64,000 nucleotides of DNA, taken from NCBI GenBank assembly GCA_910575495.1, contig CAJTFS010000006.1, forward strand, positions 60,404 to 124,403. The letters run 5' to 3'. This stretch comes from Bacteroidales bacterium (GTDB lineage: Bacteria; Bacteroidota; Bacteroidia; Bacteroidales; Rikenellaceae). This document shows, in pieces, positions 61,603 to 64,000 of this stretch (its first letter is position 1; every line of letters begins with the position of its first letter). The position numbers and the translations under genes are program-made. The notes under the pieces were generated by a model. The model did no database searches. It saw only the letters and a list, made by a program, of their open reading frames with translations, and had not been told where the DNA came from.

Positions 61603-62268
61603 ATGGAGTGGAATTTTGTTTGGCGACTCTGTGTGGCAGGATTGTGCGGAACGATCATCGGGCTGGACCGCGAATACCGAGTCAAGGATGCGGGTTTCCG
61701 GACCCATTTTCTGGTGGCGCTGGGCAGCGCGCTGATGATGGTCGTGTCGCAATACGGTTTCGGAGAGCTGCTCGCTGCGCACGGCGACCTGCGTTTCGAT
61801 CCGGGGCGCATTGCGGCCCAGGTGGTCAGCGGCATCGGTTTCATCGGCGCCGGAACGATCATCCTGCATCGTCAGCTGGTGCGCGGGCTGACCACCGCGG
61901 CGAGCCTTTGGGCTACGGCCGGAATCGGTTTGGCGGCCGGCGCCCACATGTATGTGTTGGCCGGAGCCGCAACGGTGCTGACGCTGTTCGGACTCGAGGC
62001 GTTGACCCTATTTTTCGGCGGGCTGGGTCGCAAGCGCACCCTCCTCGTCTATTCGTCGGCCCATCGTGCGGCGGTCGAGGCCATGTTCGACAAGTTGAAG
62101 ACTTCCAGGTATACGGTTATCTCCTACGAAGTCGAAGCCCGGAAGATCGACGGCGAAGTGCGTTACCGCGCAACGCTCGTGATCCGGGCCAAAGGGGCGG
62201 CGGAAGAGAACGAGTTCGTCGATCTCCTGCGCGCGACGCCCGACATCACGGTCGAGCGGATCGTCTGA
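61603..62268 (+). CDS. MgtC/SapB family membrane protein
   Basis: 221 aa. The N-terminal hydrophobic domain (about five helices, residues 5-145) carries the family signature CGTIIGLDREYRVKDAGFRTHFLVALGSALMM near 15-46 and GRIAAQVVSGIGFIGAGTIILHRQLVRGLTTAASLWATAGIGLAAG near 68-113. The soluble C-terminal domain (about 145-221) is ACT-like. MgtC proteins support growth at low Mg2+ and inhibit F-ATPase in Salmonella; that role is not proven for SapB-like relatives. A long leader precedes the gene. The stop is followed 33 bases later by the end of a convergent gene. Confidence 0.9.
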   Translation: MEWNFVWRLCVAGLCGTIIGLDREYRVKDAGFRTHFLVALGSALMMVVSQYGFGELLAAHGDLRFDPGRIAAQVVSGIGFIGAGTIILHRQLVRGLTTAASLWATAGIGLAAGAHMYVLAGAATVLTLFGLEALTLFFGGLGRKRTLLVYSSAHRAAVEAMFDKLKTSRYTVISYEVEARKIDGEVRYRATLVIRAKGAAEENEFVDLLRATPDITVERIV

Positions 62269-62301
62269 GCATTCGGATGGCCGCTGCGGGGTGGAGCCGC
62301 G

Positions 62302-62934
62302 TTAGAACCAGCGGAAAACCTCGGTCAGTGCCGTGTCCCTCGCCATGTCGTTGGGATTGGTTCCCGGAACGTTCTCGGGGATTTCCTCGCCCAGTTTTGC
62401 GAACAACTCGCTCCAGAACGGCGGCATCGAACCGTCGGCCGCTCTGAAATTCATGGGCCGGGCCGGGAAGATGCGGCTGCCGTCAGGAGCAAGGTAGCTT
62501 TCCCACACCAGTTCGCTGCAATACAGCTTTCCGTTATCGGGCTGGAACGAATAGTCGTAATGCTGTCCCAAGAATGTCCGGGCCCGGGCGATGGCGGCAG
62601 CAACGCCTGCGGTGTCCTTCAACCTCTTGGCCACGACCAGGGGCCGTCCGTCCGGTCGGGCCGATTTGTTCAGAAATTCTTGCAGCGCTGTCATACGCAC
62701 GCCGCCGTCGGAGGTCGCTTCCAGCACCGAGTCGGCCCGGTCGCCGATGACGGCGATTCCCACATGGGTGAATTGCAGTTCGCAGTCGTTGCCCGTGGCT
62801 GCCTTGATTGCGCCGCCCATGGCTGATTCGCGGCCCGCCTGGAACAGCAGGTCGCCCGTGCGCAGCGGTTGTCCGCTGCGGGCGCACGCAGACAAGCCGA
62901 AAAATACACCTATATATATTAAAGACTTCATCAT
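62302..62934 (-). CDS. YiiX/YebB-like NlpC/P60 superfamily lipoprotein
   Basis: 210 aa. Lipoprotein signal MMKSLIYIGVFFGLSAC, Cys near residue 17. Then a permuted papain-like NlpC/P60 (YiiX) fold: RTGDLLFQAG near 26, QFTHVGIAVIG near 54 (His) and KLYCSELVWESYL near 138, which holds the probable nucleophile Cys. Such proteins are amidases or peptidases, often acting on cell-wall peptides or lipids. The double ATG at 62934/62931 overlaps the stop of an upstream broken frame in ATGA fashion. Confidence 0.8.
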   Translation of the reverse strand: MMKSLIYIGVFFGLSACARSGQPLRTGDLLFQAGRESAMGGAIKAATGNDCELQFTHVGIAVIGDRADSVLEATSDGGVRMTALQEFLNKSARPDGRPLVVAKRLKDTAGVAAAIARARTFLGQHYDYSFQPDNGKLYCSELVWESYLAPDGSRIFPARPMNFRAADGSMPPFWSELFAKLGEEIPENVPGTNPNDMARDTALTEVFRWF

Positions 62935-63075
62935 ATCGATTCCTTGTGTGCGAATTCGCGGTCGATCCACAATGTGTCCCGGCGGCCGACGAAGCGGAGC
63001 AGGGTATAGTTGGGGCCGGCTGGGCCCCATCATCGGCATCCCGCAGGAGCGGCAAAGTTTCTGTCCCATGCTCAT
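62931..63075 (-). pseudogene. Short CxxC microprotein gene with an apparent single-base frameshift
   Basis: From the ATG at 63075 the frame encodes MSMGQKLCRSCGMPMMG, with a zinc-ribbon-like CRSCGMPM start. At a GGGG run (63025-63028) the typical high-GC3 coding pattern moves to another frame, PNYTLLRFVGRRDTLWIDRE, continuing to a TGA that overlaps the downstream ATG as ATGATGA. Removing one G would give a 47-residue protein coupled to the lipoprotein gene. Either the gene is broken, the read has an indel, or frameshifting occurs. Confidence 0.45.
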
Positions 63076-63142
63076 TTTTTATCGATAGCCGATTGCGGGT
63101 TCTCCGACGTCGTTGCGTCGTATGGTGCCCCGATCGCATGGC

Positions 63143-63174
63143 TAAAGATAGCGCAAATCCGACGCAATGCCAAA
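63143..63174 (-). promoter_or_regulatory. Promoter of the microprotein/NlpC lipoprotein unit
   Basis: On the minus strand TTTG (63171-63174), a 20-base spacer and TATCTTTA (63143-63150). The -33 box lies in the palindrome at 63164-63190. Confidence 0.6.
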
Positions 63175-63190
63175 TATATTCGAGCATTGC
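63164..63190. repeat. 27-base promoter-associated palindrome, copy 2
   Basis: Arms GCAATGC and GCATTGC flank CAAATATATTCGA. Compared with copy 1 (34301-34327), the second arm position changed from a G-C to a C-G pair, so symmetry is kept despite the substitution. Confidence 0.65.
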
Positions 63191-63308
63191 CGTGGCGCAG
63201 CATCTGCGATGGAGTTAAATATAGTAAAAATTTTTCATAACTAACTTGCTGACTTATAGCCGGGTGTAAAAAAGTGCGGAAAAATGTCAAAAAAAAGTCG
63301 CTGAAATA

Positions 63309-63341
63309 TTTGGAAATAACATTCCGCAAGCCTTATCTTTG
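63309..63341 (+). promoter_or_regulatory. rRNA operon promoter P1
   Basis: TTTG (63309-63312), a 21-base spacer and TATCTTTG (63334-63341), followed by CACCCGCTTCG. Confidence 0.8.
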
Positions 63342-63419
63342 CACCCGCTTCGAGAGAGAAAGCAATGCTCCGGAGCAACGACAGGTTCTGAAAAAGTTTT
63401 GAAAAAAGTTCCGTAAATT

Positions 63420-63450
63420 TTTGGAGTTTCCGAAATTTGACTTACCTTTG
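63420..63450 (+). promoter_or_regulatory. rRNA operon promoter P2
   Basis: TTTG (63420-63423), a 19-base spacer and TACCTTTG (63443-63450), followed by CATCCGCTTTG, very like P1. Confidence 0.8.
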
Positions 63451-63532
63451 CATCCGCTTTGACAATGACATCCCGTCGGCGATGAAGCGAAAAAGGTTCT
63501 GAAAAAGTTTTCGAAAAAATCTTCCGAAAAGA

Positions 63533-63564
63533 TTTGGTGGTTTCAAAAAAGGTTTTTACCTTTG
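63533..63564 (+). promoter_or_regulatory. rRNA operon promoter P3
   Basis: TTTG (63533-63536), a 20-base spacer and TACCTTTG (63557-63564), followed by CACCACTTTCC. Between promoters the 18-base string AGGTTCTGAAAAAGTTTT occurs twice, at 63383-63400 and 63494-63511. Confidence 0.8.
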
Positions 63565-63660
63565 CACCACTTTCCGCTCTGCGAAAGCAGCGGACGGAAC
63601 AGCGGAGGGCGACCTCCCGAAACGAACAGAAATCGTTCTTTATAGCAATATATCGAACAG

Positions 63661-63713
63661 CGTTCTTTGAAGTATTTGAGCAGCTAAAGTTTTCCCACTC
63701 TCTTCGGAGAGTG
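63661..63713 (+). promoter_or_regulatory. rRNA leader with boxA-like motif and TTCG hairpin
   Basis: GTTCTTTGAAGTA at 63662-63674 resembles the boxA antitermination element and a motif common just upstream of Bacteroidetes 16S genes. CACTCTC (63696-63702), TTCG and GAGAGTG (63707-63713) form a stable UUCG tetraloop hairpin, possibly part of leader folding or processing. Confidence 0.55.
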
Positions 63714-63769
63714 ATTTCAAACAATACCTTTGAGATTAGAGCTAAAGATTTAAAACAAAACATTTATTT

Positions 63770-64000
<231 letters not shown>

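Overview
The window is a chromosomal segment of a high-GC member of the Bacteroidales, most likely Alistipes (Rikenellaceae). Three things support this. The 5' end of a 16S rRNA gene at the right edge has Bacteroidales features. Promoters follow the Bacteroidetes pattern (TTTG, about 18-21 bases, TAnnTTTG) with no E. coli-type -35/-10 boxes. The gene set includes SusC/SusD, SusC-like TonB receptors, Nudix-type sugar regulators and PorT-type barrels. The genus call is an inference; the phylum and order are well supported.

Layout. 1-5.1 kb: a gene cut by the left edge, lptB, recQ, three tiny membrane proteins and rsmA. 5.4-13.3 kb: a CPA2 antiporter, an FHS-type MFS permease, an outer-membrane barrel, phoH, pepD and a diacylglycerol kinase-like gene. 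13.5-17.8 kb: a lipoprotein, a YjbR-like gene and a thiamine uptake unit (TPP riboswitch, TonB receptor, PnuC-type permease). 18.4-23.5 kb: a SusC/SusD pair with its own promoter. 24-29.2 kb: a xylose operon (Nudix-type regulator, xylB, xylA, xylE) preceded by two palindromes that look like operators. 29.5-34.3 kb: galM, gltX, a SIMPL protein and ychF. 34.7-40.2 kb: a collinear plus-strand run (acidic linker protein, rsmI, DUF389 protein, LpxL-like acyltransferase, GT2). 40.4-49.6 kb: glnS, an outer-membrane protein, a SpoU methylase, panB, guaB, a DUF3795 protein, guaA and an exonuclease. 49.9-55.2 kb: a porin, then recQ2, a WRN-type exonuclease and rlmI in one operon. 55.5-59 kb: a probable metal-handling locus (Cys/His-rich exported protein, TonB receptor with a CKMACC plug motif, exported HMA protein). 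59.1-62.9 kb: an MBL-fold lipoprotein, rpmI-rplT, an mgtC-like gene with a long leader, and a peptidase-like lipoprotein. 63.3-64 kb: three tandem rRNA promoters and the start of 16S rRNA.

Most of the window is housekeeping (translation, GTP synthesis, pantothenate, rRNA modification, envelope) mixed with nutrient capture. Thiamine crosses the outer membrane by the TonB receptor and the inner membrane by PnuT, under riboswitch control. Xylose enters by XylE and is isomerised and phosphorylated by XylA/XylB, under a predicted local repressor.

The window shows no CRISPR array, prophage, insertion sequence or defence island. The less expected signals are in the intergenic DNA: matched operators at xyl, a covarying promoter palindrome, a 75-bp repeat family, a G9 tract inside susC, a long leader before mgtC and a CxxC microprotein gene that appears frameshifted.
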